Shown here piece by piece: positions 7,806 through 15,483 of a stretch of DNA of 64,000 bases. The stretch comes from Wenjunlia tyrosinilytica (lineage in GTDB: Bacteria; Actinomycetota; Actinomycetes; Streptomycetales; Streptomycetaceae), in assembly GCF_014646055.1 (NCBI RefSeq), contig NZ_BMMS01000008.1:185810-249809 (forward strand), given 5' to 3'. The translations under genes and the position numbers were made by a program. The notes beneath the pieces are model-generated. The model worked only from the letters and a program-made list of their open reading frames with translations, made no database searches and was not told the DNA's origin. Each line of letters begins with the position of its first letter. Within the stretch, counting starts at the first letter, position 1.

Positions 7806-8934
7806 GCAGGCACCATCTGCCGTGCCGACCTCGCCGTCGTCCGCCGCGCCGCGGAGTGCTGACGCCGTCGCGCAGCGGCTGCACAACCGCCTCGTCGAGC
7901 TCCGCACCCAACTGACCGAGCACGCCGTGTCCCTCTACGCGGCGGCCGTGCTCCGCATCGGGTACGGGCTGCTCTACTTCACCTTCCTGCTGAGGGAGTT
8001 CGCGCACCGCGACGAGGTCTGGGGTCCCGGTTCACCGTGGACGCCCGCCCTGGCAACCCAGCTGTTCGACCAGACCGGCTGGTACAGCATCCTCACCGTC
8101 TCCGACAGCCGCGCATACTTCGAGGTCTGCTACGCACTTGCCCTCGTCACGTCAGCGCTGTTCGTGCTCGGTTGGCGGACCAGGGCCGTGTCCGTCCTGT
8201 TCGCGGTCGTCGTGGCCTCGTTCCACGCGAGGTCGATCTTCATGACGGACGGGGGAGACAACCTCATCCTCCTCATGGCCGTGTACCTCTCCTTCACCGC
8301 TTGCGGCAGGCGCTGGTCCCTCGACGCGCGCAGAGCCCGTCTTCGCACTCGCGCACCCGATGCCGGGAGTGGGTCGGCGGGCCGGGAAACGCCCGCCTTC
8401 TGGCGTCCCATGGGCTCTGCCCGCCGACTCTTGGTGACGACGCTGCACAACTGCGGCATGTTCGTCATCGCGGCTCAGGTGTGCTTCGTCTACGGCTCTG
8501 CCGGGCTGTACAAGGTGCAGGGCGGTTCCTGGGGCAACGGGACCGCGCTCCACTACGTCCTCAACCTCGACCTGTTCCAACCATGGCCCGCGTTGTCGCA
8601 CATGGTGGACAGCCATCAGCTGCTGGTCGCCGTCGCCACGTACCTGACCGTGCTCCTCCAGGTCGCCTGCCCGTTCATGCTGTTCAGCAGGTTCAAGTAC
8701 GTCGTCCTGGCCATGTTGCTCGGCATGCATCTGGGCATCGCGGTCCTCATGGGGCTCCCGATCTTCTCAGGCGCGATGATCATCGCGGATGCCGTGTTCC
8801 TCCCCGACCGCTTCTACAGGTTCCTCGGCCAGTGTGTGGGGCGCGCCTTCCGCCGGACGGCTGTCGCCGGGATGCGCGGCTCGCCCCAGGCGGGCACGTC
8901 GCTCGTACCGCCGCAGGCCGGATCGACGGGGTGA
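7795..8934 (+). CDS. HTTM-domain polytopic membrane protein
   Basis: 379 residues with about seven hydrophobic helices. Landmarks are AVLRIGYGLLYFTFLL near residue 50, TGWYSILTVSDS, then helices around LFVLGWRTRAVSVLFAVVV and the segment MTDGGDNLILLMAVYLSF, which matches the HTTM (vitamin-K-carboxylase-related) fold. Later, VYGSAGLYKVQGGSWGNGTALHYVLN is typical of the bacterial branch (split here by the loop WGNG). Bacterial HTTM proteins are of unsettled activity, and the Lys needed by true gamma-carboxylases cannot be assigned by eye. It is translationally coupled to the DUF5819 gene. Confidence 0.75.
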   Translation: MATEQAPSAVPTSPSSAAPRSADAVAQRLHNRLVELRTQLTEHAVSLYAAAVLRIGYGLLYFTFLLREFAHRDEVWGPGSPWTPALATQLFDQTGWYSILTVSDSRAYFEVCYALALVTSALFVLGWRTRAVSVLFAVVVASFHARSIFMTDGGDNLILLMAVYLSFTACGRRWSLDARRARLRTRAPDAGSGSAGRETPAFWRPMGSARRLLVTTLHNCGMFVIAAQVCFVYGSAGLYKVQGGSWGNGTALHYVLNLDLFQPWPALSHMVDSHQLLVAVATYLTVLLQVACPFMLFSRFKYVVLAMLLGMHLGIAVLMGLPIFSGAMIIADAVFLPDRFYRFLGQCVGRAFRRTAVAGMRGSPQAGTSLVPPQAGSTG

Positions 8935-8977
8935 GTGCTGCGCGCGAGTGTGGAGTCGAGATGCGGTGACCTCTGCG

Positions 8978-9367
8978 ATGGGGCGACCGGGGCAGGCAGG
9001 AGCTGCACCCTCGGGTCAGAAGTTTGCGGTGGTCCGCGCCACTCCATCGGGCGAAGCGATGCTCTGGCTCGCAATCGAGATGCCCCGATATCCGCACACG
9101 GTCTTCCCGGGAACGTGGTTCGTTCGCGACCACGGCTCATCCGAGGTGAGGGCCGAGACCTGGGGCGGCTACATGGAGTACGCGTACGACGTGGTGCTCC
9201 CGGCAGGCGGCGAGCCACTGGACGTCTCAGGAATGACGCCTCGTCGCGGCGAGACAAAACACGTCTCCGAGGGCCCTGCACCTGGCAGGAGCGCCTTGCG
9301 CGGCCGTCCAGAATATGAGAATTCGGCTGAAAAGGTTCCCTCGTCCCTGCTCTTCGCCGGTTGGTGA
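8978..9367 (+). CDS. hypothetical protein, possibly a gene remnant
   Basis: A 129-codon frame from the ATG at 8978, or 102 residues from the ATG at 9059. The central part (MLWLAIEMPRYPHTVFPG, then VRAETWGGYMEYAYDVVLP) has natural-looking composition, but the ends are Arg/Gly/Pro-rich. I recognise no family. It might be a shortened, non-functional gene. No convincing ribosome site is seen. Confidence 0.35.
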   Translation: MGRPGQAGAAPSGQKFAVVRATPSGEAMLWLAIEMPRYPHTVFPGTWFVRDHGSSEVRAETWGGYMEYAYDVVLPAGGEPLDVSGMTPRRGETKHVSEGPAPGRSALRGRPEYENSAEKVPSSLLFAGW

Positions 9368-9499
9368 CGTCGGTCGTGCGATCGTTTCCAGCAGCGCGTG
9401 CCCACCTTTCAAGACGTCCTGAACGCTGGTGGTCACGGGCGCGGGCGCCGGGGTAGGCAGAGCGGGAGAGTTTCGTCGTCGAGAGGGAAGGCGTACGCG

Positions 9500-9934
9500 A
9501 TGGCCAGCGAGAGCGAGCCCCATGACAGCCCCGTCCAGTGGGTCAACGGCCACATCCGCCGCTATGTCGAATCCGACGGCGCGGACGGTCATGAGTGGCG
9601 GGGGAACACGATCCTCCTGCTCACCACCATCGGGCGCCGCAGCGGCAAGCCTCGGCGGACCGCGCTCATCTACCGGGAAGACGGCGGCCGGTATGTCGTC
9701 GTGGCCTCCAAGGGCGGCGCCGACGCACCTCCTGCCTGGTATCTGAATCTGGCGGAGAATCCCGAGGTCCGGGTCCAGGTGGGTGCCGACAAGTTCCCTG
9801 CTCGGGCGCGTACCGCGGCTGCCGAGGAGAAGCCGGCGCTCTGGGAGCTCATGGCCGAGAAGTGGCCCGATTACAACAACTACCAGGCCAAGACCGACCG
9901 TGAGATCCCCGTGATCGTGCTGGAACGGTCCTGA
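9500..9934 (+). CDS. deazaflavin (F420)-dependent nitroreductase-family protein
   Basis: 144 residues from the ATG at 9500, with AGGGAAG about eight bases upstream. The DDN-type split-beta-barrel pattern is clear: LLLTTIGRRSGKPRRTALIY near residue 35, then YVVVASKGGADAPPAWYLNL and NPEVRVQVG. Actinobacteria use this family to reduce substrates with F420H2; Ddn of Mycobacterium tuberculosis is the reference member. It is cytoplasmic and apparently monocistronic, with about 40 bp to the next gene. The natural substrate is unknown. Confidence 0.85.
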   Translation: MASESEPHDSPVQWVNGHIRRYVESDGADGHEWRGNTILLLTTIGRRSGKPRRTALIYREDGGRYVVVASKGGADAPPAWYLNLAENPEVRVQVGADKFPARARTAAAEEKPALWELMAEKWPDYNNYQAKTDREIPVIVLERS

Positions 9935-9977
9935 CGCGCGCACCGCAGCACCGCGGCAGCGTCCAAGGAGGCGTTCC

Positions 9978-10679
9978 ATGCCAGTCGGGCACACCGTGGC
10001 CGGTCCCGAACCCGGCACCGTTCTCGAACCGCGAACCGACCCCGAGGAGGGCCGCGTCTGGTACGCGGCGTACGGGTCGAACATGCATCTGTCGAGGTTC
10101 GATTGCTACATCCGCGGTGGGACGCCCGCAGGCGGAGCCCGTTCCTACCCGGGATGCCGTGATCGGCGACGGCCCGAGCGTTCGCTGTCCGTCGTGCTGC
10201 CGGGGACCATGTATTTCGCCCTGGAGTCGACGGTCTGGACCGGCGGGATGGCTTTTTACGACCCGCAGGGTGAAGGAGAGATGCCCGCGCGGGCCTACCT
10301 CATCACGCCGTCTCAGTTCTCCGACGTCTCCCGGCAGGAGATGCGCCGGGAGCCCGGCGTGGACCTGGACTTGTCGGAGGTGCTCACGCACGGGCGTGCG
10401 CAGTTGGGCCCCGGGCGGTACGAGACGCTGGTGTCCGCCGGATCGATCGACGGGCGGCCGGTGTTGACGTTCACCGCACCCCATCGCGCTGAGGAGATGG
10501 ATCTCAACCCGCCTTCCGCCGCCTATCTCAGGCACCTCGTCTCGGGCTTGGCGGAAGCGCACGGCTGGGGTGTGCACCGCATCGCCGGGTATCTGGCGAC
10601 GCGGCCGGGTGCGGACCGGGAGTGGACGCCGGAGTCGATTGTCACCCTCATCGAAAGGGCGGTGGATCCCGCGGTGTGA
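9978..10679 (+). CDS. gamma-glutamylcyclotransferase-like (GGCT fold) protein
   Basis: 233 residues. The ATG at 9978 has AAGGAGG seven bases upstream. The N-terminal VWYAAYGSNMHLSRFDCYI matches the YGSN nucleotide/glutamyl-binding loop of the GGCT/AIG2 fold. The rest is a mixed alpha/beta domain with RAYLITPSQFSDVSRQE, which resembles streptomycete proteins often loosely named histone deacetylase. The catalytic Glu cannot be placed by eye, so enzyme activity is uncertain. It may be co-transcribed with the reductase at 9500. Confidence 0.65.
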   Translation: MPVGHTVAGPEPGTVLEPRTDPEEGRVWYAAYGSNMHLSRFDCYIRGGTPAGGARSYPGCRDRRRPERSLSVVLPGTMYFALESTVWTGGMAFYDPQGEGEMPARAYLITPSQFSDVSRQEMRREPGVDLDLSEVLTHGRAQLGPGRYETLVSAGSIDGRPVLTFTAPHRAEEMDLNPPSAAYLRHLVSGLAEAHGWGVHRIAGYLATRPGADREWTPESIVTLIERAVDPAV

Positions 10680-10713
10680 TGCCGTGGTCACGCGCAGCGG
10701 ATACGGTGCTGCC

Positions 10714-12231
10714 ATGGTCGTTGGCGGGGTGGTGGACAAGAGCGCCGGACGCGGTTGCGCGTTGCTGATATCCGTTGCTCCAACCAGTAGACGGATAAGG
10801 GCCGTTGAGGAGATCGACTCCCTCGCCTGTCTGGCCGCGGTAGCGCCTTCCGCGCTCGTCGGCACGGGGGCGCCCGTCGACGTCGTGCACCTGGTCGATC
10901 CCGCCGATCCGCAGGCCGTCCTCAGCTATCTGCGGACGGCGGCCGCGGCGACCGGGCCACTGCTGATCCATGTGGTCGGGCAACTCGTCTTCGACCGCAA
11001 ACAGCGCCGCCCCCACATCGCGCTCGCCAATACGACGCCCAATTCGGTGCGTTACTCGGCTCTGCCGTGGGAGTGGCTGGGTTCGGAGCTGTCACGGCGC
11101 GCACCCGGCTCGACGACGGTCGTGGTGGATCTGGTGGCGGAGCGGGAAGCGTTTTCACAGCTCGACCCCCTTGTTCTCGTTGGTGGGCTGGAGGTCTGGG
11201 GAACGATTGCTCCGCCGCCGAGGCGCGGAGGCGAGCCCCTGGGCGGATACACCCGGGCGATGGCCGGGCGGCTGAGGGGCTTCGCAACGAGGCCGGGGCC
11301 GATCGAGTTGCACGCGGCGGGGTGCGGTGGAGTGGGGGCAAACGCTGTCCTGCTCGAGCCGACCACAACTCCGGCGTCGGCGACGCTCGGGCCGACCATG
11401 TCGGCGCCAGCAGCATCGGCGCCGGCAATGCCGACAGCAACGGCGGCGCCGGCAATGCCGACAGCAACGGCGGCGCCAAGAACATCAGCGCCAAGAACGG
11501 CTGTTCCAACAACGGCGGTTCCAACACCGCCGATGCCACCAGCGCCAACACCGCCGATGCCACCAGCGGGAGCACCGCCGACGCCACCAGCGGGAGCACC
11601 GCCGGCAACGGCCATGCCGACCCCTCTGCCGTTCCCGGTGGTGCTGCCTCCCATACCTACGATGCCGCCCCTCACGGGAACCGCTTCCACAGCGGCCATG
11701 TCCACGTCGATGCCACCGGCCGCAGCGCCAACGGGCTCGTCGGCGCCGACCGGTGCGGCCGCGTCCGCCGCTCCTCCAGAGAGCTCGTCGTCCCCCCATG
11801 ACCCTCGGGCCGCGATCGGGCAGGCGCTGTACGCCCGCCGCTACACCGAGGCCGCAGCCCTGGCGGCGAACTGGGAACAGTGCGTGCTGCGCACCAGCGG
11901 CATGGCCTCGATGGAGATGGTCCACGTGATCGAGGCGCAGGCGCAGATCGCCTATGAGTCGGGGCAGTTGGTCCGGGCAGCGGAACGCTGGATAGCCGCC
12001 GCCCAGGGCCGCCTCGCCTGGCACGCCCCCGACCACCCGGAGGCGACGAGCGCCGTCGACAACGCCCACCACGTCTGGCAGCGCCTGCGGGATGTGGAGG
12101 CCGCGCTGCGGCTCGGACCGCAGCTGGTCGCGCTGCGCCGCCGGGTGCCGGGGGTGTCCGGGCAGGCGTTGCGCGCCCTGCAGCGCAAGCTCGAGGTGCT
12201 GAACTCGGGGAGATTTTCGCAGGCAGGGTAG
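10714..12231 (+). CDS. caspase-like (probably inactive) domain protein with long Pro/Ala linker
   Basis: 505 residues from the ATG at 10714; GTG at 10684 is an alternative. Residues ~10-165 have the alternating strands and helices of a caspase/peptidase C14 p20 domain: GCALLISVAP at the first strand, LLIHVVGQLVFD at the position of the catalytic His, and TTVVVDLVAER where active enzymes have DxC. The His is present but the Cys is replaced by Val. Residues ~220-385 are a low-complexity linker of Pro, Ala, Thr and Met (units such as PTATAAPAMP and PPMPPAP). The C-terminal ~120 residues form TPR-like helices (ALYARRYTEAAALAANWE). A scaffold or sensor role is inference. Confidence 0.6.
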   Translation: MVVGGVVDKSAGRGCALLISVAPTSRRIRAVEEIDSLACLAAVAPSALVGTGAPVDVVHLVDPADPQAVLSYLRTAAAATGPLLIHVVGQLVFDRKQRRPHIALANTTPNSVRYSALPWEWLGSELSRRAPGSTTVVVDLVAEREAFSQLDPLVLVGGLEVWGTIAPPPRRGGEPLGGYTRAMAGRLRGFATRPGPIELHAAGCGGVGANAVLLEPTTTPASATLGPTMSAPAASAPAMPTATAAPAMPTATAAPRTSAPRTAVPTTAVPTPPMPPAPTPPMPPAGAPPTPPAGAPPATAMPTPLPFPVVLPPIPTMPPLTGTASTAAMSTSMPPAAAPTGSSAPTGAAASAAPPESSSSPHDPRAAIGQALYARRYTEAAALAANWEQCVLRTSGMASMEMVHVIEAQAQIAYESGQLVRAAERWIAAAQGRLAWHAPDHPEATSAVDNAHHVWQRLRDVEAALRLGPQLVALRRRVPGVSGQALRALQRKLEVLNSGRFSQAG

Positions 12232-12406
12232 AGGAATCAGGTTTGCGCCGGATTCCTCACGCTTGCGAGGGAAATGGGGGGTCGGGGCGGATCTTGGCGC
12301 TTGGGCTGGGCAACCTCACTTTGTGACGTCGTCGTCCGGACGGCGCAGCGGCCGGCCGGCCGCTGCGCCACTCAGCACCGACATCCGATCTGGGGAGGAA
12401 ACACCC

Positions 12407-12730
12407 ATGCCAAGCATCCGCAGCGCCCGAGTCGTCGGCTTCATCACGGCAGCACCCATCGCGGCTGCCTTCTTCCTGGCGGGCACGGGCACCGCCGTGG
12501 CCGACGACGGGGCCTTCGCGGGCAACAGCTCCAACGCCGCAGTGGTCTCCAACACCGGCAGCGGGAATGTGAGCGGGGCCAACAGCGGCAACTACAACGC
12601 GACGCAGCAGGCGGCCGTCGGCACCGGCGCCTCGAACGCGAACAATACGACGGGGGTGACCGGCAACACGGGCGTCGTGGGGGTACGCCAGTCGAACGTC
12701 GATATCGATTTCGGCCCCTGGCGGTTGTAG
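12407..12730 (+). CDS. small secreted Asn/Gly-rich protein
   Basis: 107 residues from the ATG at 12407, which has GGGGAGGAAA upstream. A signal peptide (ITAAPIAAAFFLAGTGTAVA, cleaved near AVADDG) is followed by a short mature part rich in Asn, Gly, Ser and Thr, with NTGSGNVSGANSGNYN and GVTGNTGVVG. This repeated Asn/Gly pattern recalls streptomycete surface proteins with beta-solenoid or amyloid-like potential. No chaplin cysteine pair or chaplin motif is present, so I do not call it a chaplin. The function is unknown. Confidence 0.7.
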   Translation: MPSIRSARVVGFITAAPIAAAFFLAGTGTAVADDGAFAGNSSNAAVVSNTGSGNVSGANSGNYNATQQAAVGTGASNANNTTGVTGNTGVVGVRQSNVDIDFGPWRL

Positions 12731-12860
12731 CTCCGCCAGGGGCAACCGGGGGGTGGCGGCCCCACTGACCGGTGAGGGAAGGCAGCGCGGTGGTACGGGG
12801 AGCTGCCGCGCGGCCGACCCGCCGGGAATGTGGGAGGCACATAGGAATGCAGAGGATGCG

Positions 12861-13892
12861 GTGAGCGCGGACAAGGGCGTCGTGGTGGTGGGCTCGGCCA
12901 ATGCCGACCTGGTGGTCCGGGTGAGCCGCCACCCGGCGCCGGGGGAGACGGTGCTCGGTTCCGACCTGGAGGTGCACCCGGGTGGGAAGGGGGCCAATCA
13001 GGCCGTCGCCGCGGCTCGGTTGGGAGCCCGGGTCGCGTTCGTCGGGCGAGTGGGTCGGGATGCTCATGGGGATCTGCTGGTGGGCACGCTGGAGCGGGAG
13101 GGGGTGGACTGCTCCGAGCTGGGGCGGGAGCAAGGCGCGCCCACCGGGGTCGCGCTGATCGTGGTGGGAGGCAAGGGGGAGAACGCGATCGTGGTCTCGC
13201 CCGGGGCGAACTCACGGGTCACCGGGCCCGAGGCGGGGGAGGCGGTGCGGCGGATCCCGGAGGCGGGTGTGGTCTCGGCGCAACTGGAGATCCCCATGGA
13301 AGCGGTCCTGGCGGCGGCGAGGGCGGCGGAGGGTGTGGGGGCGCGGTTCCTGCTCAACCCCTCGCCGCCCGAAGGTCTCCTCGACGAGGACTTCGCGCGC
13401 GAGGTGCTTCCCTTCTGCGATCCGCTGGTCGTCAACGAGCACGAGGCGCGACTCCTGGCGAGGGGAAGCCGGCAGGGGTCCGCGGCGGAGGGCGGCCAAG
13501 GGCCGCCGGAGGCAGGTGTGCAAGAGCCGCCGGAGGCAGGTGCGCAGGAGCCGCCGGAGGCAGGTGTGCAAGACCTGGCGGGAAGGCTGCTGGGGCTCGG
13601 GGTCCGGTCCGCGGTGGTGACGCTAGGGGAGCGTGGAGCACTCGTGGCCGAGGGGGACCGTCGAGTGCGCATCCCCGGGGTACCCGTGCGGGCCGTCGAC
13701 ACCACGGGGGCGGGGGACGCGTTCACCGGGGCGCTCGCTTGGCGGCTGTGCCTCGCCCCCGACCTGGTCGCCGCTGCCCACTGGGCGGTGCGGGTGGGCG
13801 CGGCCGCGGTGCTCGGTCATGGCGCGCAGAGCTCCTACCCGAGGGCCGAGGAGCTGCCGCACGAACCCGGCGACGCCCCAGGTGCGCCCTGA
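12861..13892 (+). CDS. rbsK: ribokinase-like PfkB sugar kinase with repeat insertion
   Basis: 343 residues from the GTG at 12861, with AGAGGA close upstream; an in-frame ATG at 12828 is possible. It has the ribokinase signatures VVVGSANADLVVRV at the start, HPGGKGANQAVAAARLG (sugar-binding GG motif) and, near the C-terminus, DTTGAGDAFTGALA with the catalytic Asp of PfkB enzymes. It would phosphorylate ribose or a related sugar at O5 in the cytoplasm. Between about residues 205 and 235 sits a tandem insertion of an 8-residue unit, EPPEAGVQ, roughly three copies, which ordinary ribokinases lack. No rbs transporter genes are adjacent, so the exact sugar is unproven. Confidence 0.8.
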   Translation: MSADKGVVVVGSANADLVVRVSRHPAPGETVLGSDLEVHPGGKGANQAVAAARLGARVAFVGRVGRDAHGDLLVGTLEREGVDCSELGREQGAPTGVALIVVGGKGENAIVVSPGANSRVTGPEAGEAVRRIPEAGVVSAQLEIPMEAVLAAARAAEGVGARFLLNPSPPEGLLDEDFAREVLPFCDPLVVNEHEARLLARGSRQGSAAEGGQGPPEAGVQEPPEAGAQEPPEAGVQDLAGRLLGLGVRSAVVTLGERGALVAEGDRRVRIPGVPVRAVDTTGAGDAFTGALAWRLCLAPDLVAAAHWAVRVGAAAVLGHGAQSSYPRAEELPHEPGDAPGAP

Positions 13893-13996
13893 CCTCGCCG
13901 AGCAAACCCTGTCCCCCTGCCCGCCCCCTGTCCGGCCCCACCGAGTGGGCACGGGTTCCCACGGCCCCCACCCGGCGAGCCGGAATCCCGCATGCC

Positions 13997-14029
13997 GATC
14001 CTTTATCCACAGCCTGTGGATAAAGGATC
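13997..14029. promoter_or_regulatory. perfect 16-bp palindrome containing two inverted DnaA-box-like sites
   Basis: GATCCTTTATCCACAG pairs exactly with CTGTGGATAAAGGATC around one base. Each arm contains TTATCCACA, the classic 9-mer bound by DnaA, in inverted orientation. It lies between the ribokinase stop and the start of the MaoC/DUF35 gene. It could be a terminator for the former, an operator for the latter or a DnaA-titration site; sequence alone cannot choose. Confidence 0.5.
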
Positions 14030-14071
14030 CCGACCTTGACACCCGCCACAGATCTGACGGACAGTCAGGTA

Positions 14072-15043
14072 ATGCAGCAGTCGTCCCCGCGCGGCCTCGA
14101 CGAGAAGCTCCAGGCCTATGTGGGCGAGCCCGCCGCCTCCGAGGCGTATGGGCCCGACCCCGTGAATGAGCCCATGATCCGCCACTGGTGCGAGGCCATG
14201 GGCGACACCAATCCCGTCTACACCGACCCCGTAGCCGCCGAGGCCACCCGCTTCGGAGGATTGATCGCCCCACCCGCCATGCTCCAGGCGTGGACCATGG
14301 CCGGGCTGTCCGGTCCCCGGGGCACCCGCACCGGCGCCTATGACGAACTCCTCGGCCTGCTCGACGACGAGGGCTTCTCCGCGGTCGTCGCCACCAACTG
14401 CGAGCAGGAGTACCTACGACCGCTGCGCCCCGGAGAACGCATCCGGTTCGACGCGGTCATCGAGTCCGTCTCGTCGCGGAAGCGGACGGCGCTCGGTGCG
14501 GGGCACTTCGTCACCACCTGTATGAACGTCCGTGTCGGGGCCGAGCTTGTCGGCACCCACCGCTTCCGCATCCTGAAGTACCGACCCGAGCAGAGAAAGG
14601 AGAAGAGGCCGCAACGGGAAAAGGAACAGCAGGCCGGGCGCCCCCGCCCGGTGATCAACCGGGACAATGAGGGCTTCTGGGCCGGCGTCGCCGAGCACAA
14701 GCTGCTCGTCCAGAGGTGCCGCGACTGCGACACACTCCGATTCCCCTGGCTCCCCGGCTGCAACGCCTGCGGCTCAATGGAGTGGGAGGCGGTCGAGGCG
14801 GCCGGCACGGGCGTCGTGTACTCGTTCGTGGTCATGCACCATCCACCGTTTCCTGCCTTCGATCCCCCCTACGCGGTCGCGCTCATCGAGCTCACCGAGG
14901 GCGTCCGCATCGTCAGCAATGTGGTCGGCGTGCCGCACGACGAGGTACGTATCGGTATGCCGGTCGCGGTCGAGTTCCGCGGCTACGGCGATGAGCTGAC
15001 GCTTCCGGTGTTCGGGCCGAGCGAGCCGGAAAAAGCCCGGTGA
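14072..15043 (+). CDS. MaoC-like dehydratase fused to DUF35 OB-fold (ChsH2-like)
   Basis: About 323 residues from the ATG at 14072; a TTG at 14036 with AAAGGA eight bases upstream would add 12. Residues ~20-165 are a hot-dog, FAS1-like dehydratase domain (MIRHWCEAMGDTNPVYTD). From ~195 a DUF35 domain begins with a zinc ribbon (CRDCDTLRFPWLPGCNACG, four Cys) and ends in an OB fold. This fusion and the following two genes match ChsH2-ChsH1-Ltp2 of mycobacterial cholesterol side-chain breakdown, where ChsH1-ChsH2 hydrates a steroid enoyl-CoA and the DUF35 part holds the aldolase. The downstream start overlaps this stop (GTGA). Confidence 0.8.
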   Translation: MQQSSPRGLDEKLQAYVGEPAASEAYGPDPVNEPMIRHWCEAMGDTNPVYTDPVAAEATRFGGLIAPPAMLQAWTMAGLSGPRGTRTGAYDELLGLLDDEGFSAVVATNCEQEYLRPLRPGERIRFDAVIESVSSRKRTALGAGHFVTTCMNVRVGAELVGTHRFRILKYRPEQRKEKRPQREKEQQAGRPRPVINRDNEGFWAGVAEHKLLVQRCRDCDTLRFPWLPGCNACGSMEWEAVEAAGTGVVYSFVVMHHPPFPAFDPPYAVALIELTEGVRIVSNVVGVPHDEVRIGMPVAVEFRGYGDELTLPVFGPSEPEKAR

Positions 15044-15483
15044 GCGCCGCCGTGGGTGTCGTCGTCGGCCAGGAGCTGCCGGAGCTCCGCATACCCATCA
15101 CGCGCACGCTCATCGTCGCGGGCGCCATAGCCTCGCGCGACTACCAGGACGTGCACCACGACACCGAGCTGGCCCGGGCGAAGGGCTCGCCCGACATCTT
15201 CATGAACATCCTGACCACCAATGGTCTGGTCGGCCGCTTCATCACCGACTGGGCGGGCCCCGACGCCCAGATCCTCAAGCTCTCCATCCGGCTCGGAGCC
15301 CCCAACCACCCCGGCGACGAGATGGTGCTCACCGGACGGGTGACCGGAGTACGAGGAACAGCCGCCGACATCGAGTTCACCGGAAGGAACCGCCTCGGGA
15401 ACCACGTCACGGGCACGGCTCGAGTCGATCTTGGACAGGGCGTCCGGCAAACCGTCGGGGAACGGGCGGGGGAAGGAGCGTGA
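15040..15483 (+). CDS. MaoC-family hydratase subunit (ChsH1-like)
   Basis: 147 residues, with a GTG start overlapping the previous stop. It is a single hot-dog domain with SRDYQDVHHDTELARAKG, holding the hydratase Asp/His pair, and LTTNGLVGRFITDW. In mycobacteria ChsH1 pairs with ChsH2 and supplies the catalytic residues for hydrating the three-carbon side chain of a steroid-CoA. The order and tight coupling here support the same heterodimer. The steroid substrate itself is inferred by analogy; other branched acyl-CoAs are possible. Confidence 0.75.
   Translation: MSAAVGVVVGQELPELRIPITRTLIVAGAIASRDYQDVHHDTELARAKGSPDIFMNILTTNGLVGRFITDWAGPDAQILKLSIRLGAPNHPGDEMVLTGRVTGVRGTAADIEFTGRNRLGNHVTGTARVDLGQGVRQTVGERAGEGA

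Noticed and set aside
12407..12730. short chaplin
   Set aside because: It has a signal peptide and Asn/Gly repeats, but the chaplin domain landmarks, including the cysteine pair, are not present.
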